Source of the DNA: Prauserella isguenensis
GTDB taxonomy: Bacteria > Actinomycetota > Actinomycetes > Mycobacteriales > Pseudonocardiaceae
Length of the DNA: 64,000 nucleotides
Direction: 5' to 3'
Assembly (NCBI RefSeq): GCF_014191605.1
Contig: NZ_JACHWU010000006.1
Coordinates: 62,001 to 126,000 of the forward strand
Each line of letters starts with the position of its first letter. The first letter of the stretch is position 1. The notes beneath the pieces were generated by a model. It was not told the origin of the DNA. It made no database searches and was given only the letters and a program-made list of their open reading frames with translations. Position numbers and translations under genes: made by a program. Positions 44,503-53,170 of this stretch are shown one piece after another.

Positions 44503-46686
44503 ATGAGGCACGACCCCTCGACGCGGTCGCCCGAGGCGCCGGACCACGGGCACCACCACGAGCCCGACCCACACAGGGGCCAGGGGTCCGAGGACGGAGG
44601 ACACGGCGACAACACGGCCACCCAGGACGGTGATCACGCCGGTCACGGAGACCACGGCGGTCACGGAGACCACGGCGGCCACGGACACCACGGCGGCCAC
44701 GGACACCACGTGAGCCAGTTCCGGCGGTTGTTCTGGGCCATGCTCGTACTGGCCGTCCCCGTGGTCGGGTTCAATGACATGTTCGCCGACCTCATCGGTT
44801 ACCGGCTGCCCGACGCCGCATGGGTCTGGTGGGTATCGCCGATCCTGGGCACCGTCGTCTACTTCTGGGGCGGACGGCCCTTCCTCACCGGCGGCCTGGG
44901 TGAGATCCGCACCCGGGCGCCCGGGATGATGCTGCTCATCGCCCTGGCGATCACGGTTGCCTTCATCGCGTCCTGGGGCGCCAGCCTGCGCCTCCTCGAC
45001 CACGAGCTGAACTTCTGGTGGGAGCTCGCGCTCCTGGTGGTCATCATGCTGCTGGGCCACTGGTTGGAGATGCGCTCCCTGGCCCAGACCACGTCGGCGC
45101 TCGATTCCCTCGCCGCGCTGCTGCCGGACGAGGCCGAGAAGGTCGACGGTGACCGCGTGGTGACGGTCGCTCCCGCCGAGCTGGCCGTCGGGGACGTCGT
45201 CGTCGTCCGGCCCGGATCGTCGGTACCGGCGGACGGGACGATCGCCGACGGTTCGGCCTCGATGGACGAGTCGATGGTCACCGGCGAGTCCAGGCCCGTG
45301 CGGCGCGGGAACGGCGACCACGTCGTCGCAGGCACCGTCGCCACCGATTCCGGAGTGCGCGTCGAGGTCACGGCGACCGGCGACGACACGGCACTGGCGG
45401 GCATCCGGAAGCTCGTCGCCGACGCGCAGGCCTCGTCGTCCCGCGCGCAGCGCATCGCCGACACCGCTGCGGCCTGGCTGTTCTGGTTCGCCCTCGGCGC
45501 GGCCGCGGTCACGGCAACCGTCTGGTCACTGACCGGACTGCCCGACGACGCCGTCGTCCGCACGATCACCGTGCTGGTCATCGCCTGCCCCCACGCGCTG
45601 GGACTGGCGATCCCGCTGGTCGTATCCATCGCGACCGAACGTGCCGCCGGCGGCGGAGTGCTCGTCAAGGACCGGCTCGCGCTCGAATCGATGCGCACCG
45701 TCGACGCGGTGCTGTTCGACAAGACCGGCACGCTGACCAAGGGCGAGCCCGCCGTCACAGCGATCGAACCAGCAGGCGGCCGCGACGCCGGCGACGTACT
45801 GGCCCTCGCCGCCGCTGCCGAGGCCGACAGCGAGCACCCGCTCGCGAGGGCCGTGGTGAGCGCCGCCCGCACCCGGGAGCTGACCGTTCCCACGGCGTCC
45901 GACTTCTCCTCGTCGCCCGCCGTCGGGGTGCAGGCGACCGTGGACGGCGCAGTGGTCGAGGTCGGTGGCCCGCACCTGCTCGAACAGCGCGGAGCCGGGG
46001 AGATGGACGTGGCCAACCGGTGGCGCGATGAGGGCGCGATCATCCTCCACGTCCTGTCCGACGGCGAGGTCATCGGTGCACTGCGTCTCGCCGACGAGAT
46101 CAGGCCCGAATCACGCGAGGCCGTCGACGCCCTGCACGCCGCAGGCACCGCGGTCGTGATGATCACCGGCGACGCTCGGGCCGTGGCGGACACGGTCGCG
46201 GCGGAACTCGGTATCGACCGGGTGTTCGCGGGCGTCCGGCCCGAGGACAAGGCCGCCAAGGTCGCGCAACTCCAGGAGGAGAACTACCGGGTCGCCATGG
46301 TCGGCGACGGTGTCAACGACGCCCCCGCGCTCGCCCAGGCGGACGTGGGCATCGCCATCGGCGCAGGCACGGATGTCGCGATCGGCTCGGCGGGCGTGAT
46401 CCTCGCGAGTTCCGATCCGCGGTCGGTCCTGTCGGTCGCCGAACTGTCGCGCGCGACGTTCCGGAAGATGAAGCAGAACCTGTGGTGGGCTGCCGGATAC
46501 AACCTGGTGTCGGTTCCGCTCGCCGCGGGTGTGCTCGCGCCCGTCGGTTTCCTGCTGCCGATGAGTGTGGGGGCGATCCTCATGTCCGCATCCACCGTCG
46601 TCGTCGCGCTCAACGCGCAGCTGCTGCGCCGACTCGAACTCACCCCGGAGACGAGTGCCACGAGAGTTCTCGAGCGTTCGAGGTGA
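44503..46686 (+). CDS. copper-translocating P1B-type ATPase, CopB-like (CPH motif)
   Basis: This 727-residue heavy-metal ATPase has a His-rich N-terminus of about 70 residues with repeats GDHGGHGDHGGHGHHGGH instead of a CxxC domain. It has the intramembrane CPH motif (VIACPHALGL), the phosphorylation site DKTGTLTKG, the TGES loop (SMVTGESRPV), the SEHPLARA HP motif and GDGVNDAPALAQADVGIAIG. CPH ATPases export Cu(II) or Ag(I). The start at ATG 44503 follows AAGGAAG by 8 nt; ATG 44476 has none. It lies behind a CsoR-type operator and opposite cueP. Confidence 0.93.
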   Translation: MRHDPSTRSPEAPDHGHHHEPDPHRGQGSEDGGHGDNTATQDGDHAGHGDHGGHGDHGGHGHHGGHGHHVSQFRRLFWAMLVLAVPVVGFNDMFADLIGYRLPDAAWVWWVSPILGTVVYFWGGRPFLTGGLGEIRTRAPGMMLLIALAITVAFIASWGASLRLLDHELNFWWELALLVVIMLLGHWLEMRSLAQTTSALDSLAALLPDEAEKVDGDRVVTVAPAELAVGDVVVVRPGSSVPADGTIADGSASMDESMVTGESRPVRRGNGDHVVAGTVATDSGVRVEVTATGDDTALAGIRKLVADAQASSSRAQRIADTAAAWLFWFALGAAAVTATVWSLTGLPDDAVVRTITVLVIACPHALGLAIPLVVSIATERAAGGGVLVKDRLALESMRTVDAVLFDKTGTLTKGEPAVTAIEPAGGRDAGDVLALAAAAEADSEHPLARAVVSAARTRELTVPTASDFSSSPAVGVQATVDGAVVEVGGPHLLEQRGAGEMDVANRWRDEGAIILHVLSDGEVIGALRLADEIRPESREAVDALHAAGTAVVMITGDARAVADTVAAELGIDRVFAGVRPEDKAAKVAQLQEENYRVAMVGDGVNDAPALAQADVGIAIGAGTDVAIGSAGVILASSDPRSVLSVAELSRATFRKMKQNLWWAAGYNLVSVPLAAGVLAPVGFLLPMSVGAILMSASTVVVALNAQLLRRLELTPETSATRVLERSR

Positions 46687-46757
46687 TCCGTCGACGCCGC
46701 CGGTCCGGGCCCGGTCGGCGAGTGCTCTGCCGTCACGGCGTCGCATGACGCGAGCGG

Positions 46758-46997
46758 TCAGATCGACGTGTCGACATCCGAGTTCGCCGTGATCCAGTGG
46801 TCGATCCGGATGTCGCGGTAGGTCGCACCCGCACGGACCGGGTCAGGAAGACGGACTCGTCTGCTACCGGAGGTCGACGTCCGATCGTCGGTGTCGACGC
46901 TGAACTCGACCCGGGTTTCGGGCGCGTCGAGGAAGGTGATCTCCGCGGCCCGCACGGTGCTCCTGAACGACACGTCGGCGGGGTCGTCGCCCGTCAC
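46758..46997 (-). CDS. hypothetical protein, 79 residues
   Basis: A short beta-rich sequence (VSFRSTVRAAEITFLDAPETRVEFSVDTDDR) with no membrane segment or known motif. It starts at GTG 46997 and overlaps the stop of the repeat-protein gene by 4 bp (GTGA), so it is the second gene of a two-gene operon. I do not recognise it. Confidence 0.6.
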   Translation of the reverse strand: MTGDDPADVSFRSTVRAAEITFLDAPETRVEFSVDTDDRTSTSGSRRVRLPDPVRAGATYRDIRIDHWITANSDVDTSI

Positions 46998-48016
46998 CGG
47001 CGCGAGGTCCTTCCTTCCGACCGGTCGCGCTGCCTGCGCGACCCGGACGACGAGCCCCGGCGGGTGCCTCCCGTGCGCCGCTCGGGTTCTTGCTCGTCAC
47101 GTCGTTCGGAGGAGCCGCGGTCGCCTCGCCGCTCGCCGGTCCCCCGACCGTCCCCGTCCCCGTCCCCGTCCTCGTCGTCGCCGTCCTCGTCGCCGCCGTC
47201 GTCCCCGTCGTCGTCACCGTCGTCGTCCTCGTCGCCGCCGTCCTCGTCGTCGCCGCCGTCCTCGTCGTCGCCGTCCTCGCTGTCGTCCTCGTCGCCGTCG
47301 ACGAGCTGGTGCGCGCTGCGGCCCACCTGTTCGACGGTCTCGCCGGCGCCTTCGCCGACGTTCTCGACCGCCCCGCCGGTACCCTCGCCGACCGCGCGGG
47401 CGGCATCGCCCGCGCCCTCACCCACCTTCTCGGCGGCTTCACCGGCACCCTCGCCGACACGCTCCACGGCGCCGCCTGCGCCCGCGCCCACCTCTTTGAC
47501 CGCTGATCCGGCCCCCTCGCCGACGTTCTCGACCGCACCTCCGGCGCCTTCGCCGATTTCTTCCACCGCCGATCCCGCGCCCTCACCGACCTCTTCAACG
47601 GCCCTGCCGAGGCCTTGGGTCAGTTGTTCGAGGATCTGTGGGTTGCGGTCGATCGTCGTCAGAACCCGGTCGAGGATGCCTGCGACGTTGTCCAGGCGGA
47701 CGTCGAGCAGCGCCTGTGCCTCGACGCCCTTGATCTGCAGCGCCACCCGTCCGAGCTCGGCGTCGACACCGACGTTGAGCTTGAGGAGGTCGAGCACCTC
47801 GGCCTGCAGGGACACCTTCGCGCGAAGGTTCTCCACCTCCAGGCTGATCTCCTCGACCTTCACCACCGGGACGTCGAGGTGGACATCGGGCGGTGCGGTT
47901 CCTCCCGCCCGCGCCGTGACCGGCTGTCGCTGTTCAGCGCCGGGGCCGGCTCCCTCGGCACCGCCACCGTCCTGTTGCGCGCCGTCCTGTTGCGGTCGCT
48001 CGTCGCTGTCGGCCAT
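46994..48016 (-). CDS. protein with conserved N-domain, nine 11-residue repeats, acidic and basic tails
   Basis: The protein has 340 residues. Residues 45-130 form a hydrophobic/charged conserved domain (LDVPVVKVEEISLEVENL, KGVEAQALLDVRLDNV). Residues 141-239 are nine copies of an 11-mer ExVGEGAGxAV, like the 11-residue amphipathic repeats of LEA proteins or apolipoproteins. Residues 240-290 are almost only Asp, Glu and Gly. Residues 291-340 are Arg/Ser-rich. From memory, similar N-domains occur near actinobacterial gas-vesicle genes. It could coat a membrane or hydrophobic surface; that is inference. Confidence 0.72.
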   Translation of the reverse strand: MADSDERPQQDGAQQDGGGAEGAGPGAEQRQPVTARAGGTAPPDVHLDVPVVKVEEISLEVENLRAKVSLQAEVLDLLKLNVGVDAELGRVALQIKGVEAQALLDVRLDNVAGILDRVLTTIDRNPQILEQLTQGLGRAVEEVGEGAGSAVEEIGEGAGGAVENVGEGAGSAVKEVGAGAGGAVERVGEGAGEAAEKVGEGAGDAARAVGEGTGGAVENVGEGAGETVEQVGRSAHQLVDGDEDDSEDGDDEDGGDDEDGGDEDDDGDDDGDDGGDEDGDDEDGDGDGDGRGTGERRGDRGSSERRDEQEPERRTGGTRRGSSSGSRRQRDRSEGRTSRR

Positions 48017-48220
48017 CCGTCCACCCCTCTCGCCACGCCGCCGACGGAAGCGTCGACATGTCGGTGCCGACGCTCAGGTTCGGCCCGGTCGCCGGGACAT
48101 CGGGAAGCACCCCTGCTCCGCGTTCCCGGTTTTCCGGTTCCTAGGTTCGGCTCCGCGCACCGGCTTGAAACGCCTGCGGCTGCTCGGTGCGGGCTGTACT
48201 CGGCCGATTCCCGGTGACGT

Positions 48221-48246
48221 GGTTGGCAGCCGATGCCCGGGGGTAA
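48221..48246 (+). promoter_or_regulatory. putative stress-sigma (SigB/SigF-type) promoter
   Basis: GGTT (48221-48224), a 16-bp spacer and GGGTAA (48241-48246) fit the GTTT-N14-17-GGGTAT pattern of actinobacterial SigB-group promoters. It lies 107 bp before the first gene of the gas-vesicle-type pair. The rest of the 337-bp divergent gap holds no other recognised element. Confidence 0.45.
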
Positions 48247-48353
48247 GTCTGACCCTGAAGGCGGAGCGGAGCCGCCGGCGGGCGTGGCCCTCGGGTCTCG
48301 ACGGCCCTCGGGTTCTCGACGGGCAGAGGCGCCTTCACCAGCAGGAGGCCGAG

Positions 48354-49004
48354 ATGAAACAGGGACCTCGGGTCGCCGCCGCGATGGCGATCGGCTACGC
48401 CCTCGGACGGACTCGCCGGATGAAACTGGCGCTCATGGCGGGAGGTGTTCTCGCCGGGCGGCGCATGGGCGACCGCGAGGAGCTGCCGAGCAATGCCGAC
48501 GACGAGACGTCGTCATCGGCGCTGACCGGCGAGTTCGGTGCGCTGCGCGACCGCCTCGTCGACGCGGCGAGGGCGGCCGCCGTCGCCGCGGCGAGCGACA
48601 AGATCGGTTCGCTGAGCGACACTCTGTCCGAGCGCGCCGCCGACATCCGTTCCCCGCGAGCCGATTCGTCGCGCGACGCCGACGAGGAGGCAACAGCAGG
48701 AGCCGAACGCGAACAGGAACCTCCGGGCGACGAGAGCGAACAGGACGACGACAGCCGCGACACAGCAGCGCAGGAGTCGTCCGTCGACGACGGGCGGGAC
48801 CGCGACACGGCGAGCAAGTCGGGAAAGTCGGGCACGGGCGCCCGCGCACCGCGCGAACCGGCCACTCCGGGTGGGCCCTCGGCGGGCGATCTCGAGGCGG
48901 CACCCAAGAAACCGAAGAAGCCGAAAGCGGCCTCGTCGTCGCGGGATTCGTCGTCGCGGGGTTCGTCGTCCCGCGGGCGAAAATCGGACGGTAGCGATGA
49001 GTGA
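48354..49004 (+). CDS. gas-vesicle-locus-type accessory protein with low-complexity tail
   Basis: The protein has 216 residues. The first 40 (AAAMAIGYALGRTRRMKLALMAGGVLAGRRMG) are a short hydrophobic/basic segment like that of a small protein found in streptomycete gvp clusters. Next comes a helical stretch (LRDRLVDAARAAAVAAASDKIGSLSDTLSERA), then a long acidic and then Lys/Ser/Arg-rich disordered tail. ATG 48354 has GGAGG 8 nt upstream. It overlaps the next gene by 8 bp. The function is unknown. Confidence 0.68.
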   Translation: MKQGPRVAAAMAIGYALGRTRRMKLALMAGGVLAGRRMGDREELPSNADDETSSSALTGEFGALRDRLVDAARAAAVAAASDKIGSLSDTLSERAADIRSPRADSSRDADEEATAGAEREQEPPGDESEQDDDSRDTAAQESSVDDGRDRDTASKSGKSGTGARAPREPATPGGPSAGDLEAAPKKPKKPKAASSSRDSSSRGSSSRGRKSDGSDE

Positions 49005-50019
49005 CGCCGAACAGCGCGAACGAGGATCCGCCCGCGGCATGGTGGAAGAGCTGCCGCTGGAGCATCTCAAGGAAGCCGGCCAGGACCTGCTCGAAGCGGT
49101 GGTCTCGCGGACGGTCGGCTCGATCACCGACGCCGTCTCCGACCTGACCGGCCGGCTGAGCCGCGTCGCCGACAACGGGGGTTCCGGGCTGACCGCGGCA
49201 CTCACCGGTGCGAAAGACCTGGCAGAAGGCAAATCACCGCTCAAGGCCGCCCTGAACGCCGGGATCGGCGGGGCGAAGGACAAAGTCGAACGAGCCGTGG
49301 GAAGCGGCGGCAGCGGAGGGACCGGCAACGTGAAGGTCGTCAACATCGTCGAGGAGTTCGACGTGGGGCTCCCGCTTCGCGTCGCCTACAACCAGTGGAC
49401 CACGTTCGAGGACTACCCCAGCTTCACCAGGAAAGTGGAGAAGGTCGAGCAGGAGTCCGACGAGAAGATCCAGTGGCGTGCCCAGATCTTCCTCTCCCAC
49501 CGGGACTGGGAATCCACCATCGTCGAACAGGTTCCGGACGAGCGGATCGTGTGGAAGTCGACCGGCGCCAAGGGCTACGTCGACGGCGCCGTGACGTTCC
49601 ATGAGCTCGCGCCGACGATGACGCGCATCCTGCTCGTCCTCGAATACCACCCGCAGGGCTTCTTCGAGAAGACGGCGAACCTCTGGCGCGCGCAGGGGCG
49701 ACGGGTGCGCTCGGACTTCAAGCACATCAAGCGCCACATGATGACGCGCACCATCCTCGACCAGGACGAGGCCGAGGGCTGGCGCGGCGAGATCCGGGAC
49801 GAGGAGGTCGTCAGGACCCACGAGGAAGCGCTCGACGAGGAGCAGGACCGGGACGGGACGGCCCGGGACGAGGACGAACTCGACGACGACCCCGGCGACG
49901 ACTCCGATCTCGACCAGGGCGACTCAGACGAAGGCGACTCCGACAAGAGCGACTCCGACGAGGGCGAGCAGCGCGCAACTGCGCGGCGCAAGATAGCGGG
50001 GTCGTCGCGGTCGAAGTGA
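48997..50019 (+). CDS. SRPBCC-domain protein of gas-vesicle-locus type
   Basis: The protein has 340 residues. The N-terminal helical region (about 1-100, ELPLEHLKEAGQDLLEAVVSR) is followed by an SRPBCC/cyclase-like fold (about 110-240): NIVEEFDVGLPLRVAYNQWTTFEDYPSF, ERIVWKSTGAKGYVDGAVTFHEL, LVLEYHPQGFFEKTANLWRAQGRRVRSDFKH. A very acidic Ser/Asp tail ends it. A protein with this exact core belongs to the gas-vesicle cluster of streptomycetes, to my recollection. It overlaps the upstream gene by 8 bp. No gvpA, gvpF/L or gvpJ is present in the window, so a gas-vesicle role is unproven here. Confidence 0.78.
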   Translation: MSDAEQRERGSARGMVEELPLEHLKEAGQDLLEAVVSRTVGSITDAVSDLTGRLSRVADNGGSGLTAALTGAKDLAEGKSPLKAALNAGIGGAKDKVERAVGSGGSGGTGNVKVVNIVEEFDVGLPLRVAYNQWTTFEDYPSFTRKVEKVEQESDEKIQWRAQIFLSHRDWESTIVEQVPDERIVWKSTGAKGYVDGAVTFHELAPTMTRILLVLEYHPQGFFEKTANLWRAQGRRVRSDFKHIKRHMMTRTILDQDEAEGWRGEIRDEEVVRTHEEALDEEQDRDGTARDEDELDDDPGDDSDLDQGDSDEGDSDKSDSDEGEQRATARRKIAGSSRSK

Positions 50020-50065
50020 GGGCGACCGCCGGCCCTCGCGTGGGACGCGGCGTCGGCGGTCGTGT

Positions 50066-50503
50066 TCAGTCGGCCAGCTCGGCGTGGGCGACGACCTTCC
50101 TGATGCGGGCGCGGACGAGCAGTTCGCCGGGGACCGCGTTGCGCTTCCCGAAGGCCTCCGCGTTCTCGTCCCCCATGTAGCGACCGCCGATCGTCGTCGC
50201 CCAGCCGAGCATCTCGTCGAGCTCGTCGGACAACGTCGCCTCGGCGGTGACGTGCACGTACGAGTATGGCGGGGCCTGGTCGTCGACCGTCATCGACAAC
50301 CGTGGGTCGCGGCGCAACGCCCGGCCCTTCACCGTCTCGGCACCGGTGTTGAACACGATCTCGTCACCGGCATCGCCCTCGTGGAGGACGAACCAGACCG
50401 GGGTGACGTGCGGCGAGCCGTCGGCGCGCACCACACCCACCTTGCCCGTGCGCGTCCCTTCGCTCGCGAACCGCCACCATTCGTCGCGCGTCATCTCGTG
50501 CAT
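50066..50503 (-). CDS. PPOX-class F420/FMN-binding protein
   Basis: A 145-residue split-barrel protein with TGKVGVVRADGSPHVTPVWFVLHEG, IVFNTGAETVKGRALRRDPRLSMTVDD and a TIGGRYMGDENAEAFGKRN region, typical of F420-dependent PPOX-class enzymes of actinobacteria. It probably reduces a small unsaturated substrate with F420H2. ATG 50503 is used, with ATG 50494 as alternative. It is monocistronic; its upstream neighbour is the livM remnant. Confidence 0.82.
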   Translation of the reverse strand: MHEMTRDEWWRFASEGTRTGKVGVVRADGSPHVTPVWFVLHEGDAGDEIVFNTGAETVKGRALRRDPRLSMTVDDQAPPYSYVHVTAEATLSDELDEMLGWATTIGGRYMGDENAEAFGKRNAVPGELLVRARIRKVVAHAELAD

Positions 50504-50609
50504 GCACGGCAAAGCTACCGCGCTCGGCGCCGGCCCGCCCGTCGGCGACGACGCACCCCGACCCCGGCCCCGGCACCCCGCCCCTGGAACCGCACCCCTG
50601 ACACCCGGC

Positions 50610-50828
50610 ACCGTCGACGTCAACGGCTTGCCGCAGGTGCTCGCGCTGTACTCCACGGATCTCGGCTGGTTCACCGGAACCGGCGAGAACGCCTTCACAC
50701 CCATCCTGATCAGCTCTTTCGTGTACGGCGCGGCCATCGTGCTCGTCGTGCTCTTCGAACCGGGGGGCCTGGCGGCGATCGGCCGCCGAATCGCGGGACT
50801 CACGCGCCGTGGAAAGGATCCGAGATGA
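50610..50828 (+). pseudogene. branched-chain amino-acid ABC permease (LivM-like), C-terminal remnant
   Basis: Only the last 70 or so residues are readable: LPQVLALYSTDLGWFTG, then the LivM C-terminal pattern SSFVYGAAIVLVVLFEPGGLAAIGRRI. No start codon or upstream helices exist; upstream sequence is unrelated GC-rich DNA. It overlaps the next ORF start by 4 bp (ATGA), so it kept the original operon junction. Confidence 0.8.
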
Positions 50829-52074
50829 GACGAACACTGGCGATCGCGTGCGCTGCGGCGCTCGTACTGACCGCGTGCGGCACCAAGGGCGGTGGTTCCG
50901 ACGGCGGCACCGAAGGGGCGGGCGGTGTGACGACGGATGTCGGCGTCACCGATGCCGACATCACACTCGGCGTGATGACCGACCAGACCGGCCCGTTCAA
51001 GGCACTGTCGACCGGAATCACGCACGGCAACCAGCTGTGGGTGGAGGACGCCAACGCCGACGGCGGCATCTGCGGGCGCGATCTGAAACTGGAGATCGTC
51101 GACCACGGCTACAAGGCCGACACCCCGAAGACCCTGTACCCGCAGATCGAACCGAAGGTGCTCGGGCTGGTGCAGCTCGTCGGGTCGCCGGTCACGGCGC
51201 GTTGAGCGAGGACCTCGAAGCCGACGAGATGACGACCACCCCGACGTCGTGGTCCTCGGAGCTGCTGAGCAATCCGTACCTGATGGTCGTGGGGACCACC
51301 TACGACGTCGAGATGATCAACGGGCTGTCGTATCTGCAGGACGAGGGCATGCTCGCCGACGGCGACACCATCGGTCACATCTACATCGACGGCGAGTACG
51401 GCGCCAACGGGCTGCGGGGCGCTCGGTACTACGCGAAGCAACACGATCTGAACCTGAAGGAAGTCAAGATCACCTCCAGCGACAACGATCTGACGAACGT
51501 GGTCACCGGGCTGCGGGGGCAGGGCGTCAAGGCGATCACGCTGACCACGACGCCGACGCAGACCGGGTCGGTGGCCGCGGCGAACAAGGCGCTCGGGCTG
51601 AACGTGCCGATCCTCGGCAACAACCCGACGTTCGATCCGTTGCTGCACAACAGTCTCGCGGCCGGTGCCCTCGACAATCTCTACGTCGTGGCCAGCAGCG
51701 TGCCGTTCTCGGCGGACATCCCGAAGATGAAGGACGTCGCGCAGAAGTTCGACGCCGCAGGCTACACCGAGCCGCCGAACGCGGGTGTCCCCTACGGCTA
51801 CGCGGTCGCCGAGGTGTGGGGCAGCGTGCTGGAGAAGGCGTGCGAGAACAAGGACATGACCCGTTCCGGCGTCCACGACGCGCTGCGGGAAACGACCTCG
51901 GCCGACACCGGCGACCTCGTCGCGGAGCTGGACTTCTCGACACCGGGAGCACCGGCGACCAGGGAGGTCTACGTGGCGAAACCGGACGCCTCCGTCAAGG
52001 GTGGCGTCACGTACGTCGAGCCGTTGTTCGAGTCGGAGGACGCGAAGAACTACAAGGCGCCGCACCAGGAATGA
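50825..52074 (+). pseudogene. branched-chain amino-acid ABC substrate-binding protein, single frameshift
   Basis: From ATG 50825 a LivJ-type lipoprotein begins (LVLTACGTKG lipobox, DITLGVMTDQTGPF) and runs to VQLVGSPVTAR, where it stops at 51203-51205. The other frame picks up at ALSEDLEADE and continues through SSELLSNPYLMVVGTTYD to the natural end at 52074. Adding one base near 51200 restores one 416-residue protein. With the permease reduced to its tail, this is a dying transport cassette. A sequencing error is the alternative. Confidence 0.82.
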
Positions 52075-52123
52075 CCCCGACGACCGGGGTCGCCCGCCCG
52101 TCGAAGGCGCCCCCGGTCCCCGA

Positions 52124-53170
52124 TCACCGCGGCGCGGGCTGGGTCGTCCTCGCCGCCGTCGAACCGCGCACGACGAGCTCGGGCTGGAAGAGGTACTCCC
52201 CTGTCGGCACGCTGGCGCCCGCGATCTCGTCGAGCAGGGTGCGCACCGCGGCCGTGGCCATCGCGGGAACCTGTTGCTGGACGGTCGTCAACGGCGGGTC
52301 CGCGAACGCGATCAGCGGCGAGTCGTCGTAGCCGACCACGGAGAAGTCCCCCGGCACCGACAGGCCACGCTTGCGCGCGGCCCTGATCGCGCCCAGCGCC
52401 ATGAGATCACTGCCGCACACAACCGCGGTGCAGCCCTGCTCCAGCAGGTGCCACGCGGCCGAATGCCCACCTTCGACGGAGAACAGCGAATGCACGACGA
52501 GCGCGTCCGCGTCCTCCTCGCTGCCGACCGTGGGCGCCATCAGCTCCCGGAACCGGGCCGCCTTGCGCTGCGCGGGAACGAACCGTTGCGGGCCGACCGC
52601 CAGCCCGATGCGCTCGTGCCCGAGCGCGCGCAGGTGTGCCAGCGCGAGCTCGACCGCGGCCCCGTCGTCGTCGGAGAAGAACGGAGCCGCGATGTCCTGG
52701 GCATAGCCGTTGAGGAACACCAGCGGCAGCCCGGACGCCACGAGCCCTTCGTAGCGGGCGTGACTCGCGGTGGTGTCGGCGTGCAGTCCGGACACGAACA
52801 CGATGCCCGACACCCCGCGGTCCGTGAGCGTCTCGACGAACTCGTCCTCCGTGGCCCCGCCCGGGGTCTGCGTGCACAGCACCGACGTGTATCCGCGCAT
52901 GCTGAGCGTACGGTCGATCACCTGCGCGAACGCGGGGAAGATCGGGTTGTCCAGTTCCGGGATGATCAATCCGATGAGCCCGGCACTGCGCTGCTTGGTC
53001 CGGCTGGGCCGCTCGTAGCCGAGCTCGTCCATCGCCGTGAGCACGGCTTGGCGTGTGGCGGGCGCCACACCCGACTTCCCGTTGACCACCCGGCTCGCCG
53101 TGGCCTCACTGACCTTCGCTCGCTCGGCGATGTCGGTGAGGCGCACGGCGTCGAGGGGCTTGTCAGTCAT
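52124..53170 (-). CDS. malR: LacI-family repressor of maltodextrin genes (MalR-like)
   Basis: This 348-residue LacI protein has HTH RLTDIAERAKVSEATASRVVNGKSGVAPATR, hinge helix and a periplasmic-binding-like effector domain (IGLIIPELDNPIFPAF, VVCGSDLMALGAIRAA, VVGYDDSPLIAFADPPLTTV). It is the last gene of the malEFG-glucosidase unit and overlaps the glucosidase stop by 8 bp. CTTGCA-type operators at 57917-57942 and 59464-59481 are its likely targets. The effector is probably maltose or maltotriose. Confidence 0.9.
   Translation of the reverse strand: MTDKPLDAVRLTDIAERAKVSEATASRVVNGKSGVAPATRQAVLTAMDELGYERPSRTKQRSAGLIGLIIPELDNPIFPAFAQVIDRTLSMRGYTSVLCTQTPGGATEDEFVETLTDRGVSGIVFVSGLHADTTASHARYEGLVASGLPLVFLNGYAQDIAAPFFSDDDGAAVELALAHLRALGHERIGLAVGPQRFVPAQRKAARFRELMAPTVGSEEDADALVVHSLFSVEGGHSAAWHLLEQGCTAVVCGSDLMALGAIRAARKRGLSVPGDFSVVGYDDSPLIAFADPPLTTVQQQVPAMATAAVRTLLDEIAGASVPTGEYLFQPELVVRGSTAARTTQPAPR

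Noticed and set aside
46797-47506. Plus-strand frames rich in Ser/Pro or Val opposite the repeat protein
   Set aside because: They are products of the Asp/Gly low-complexity codons read backwards.
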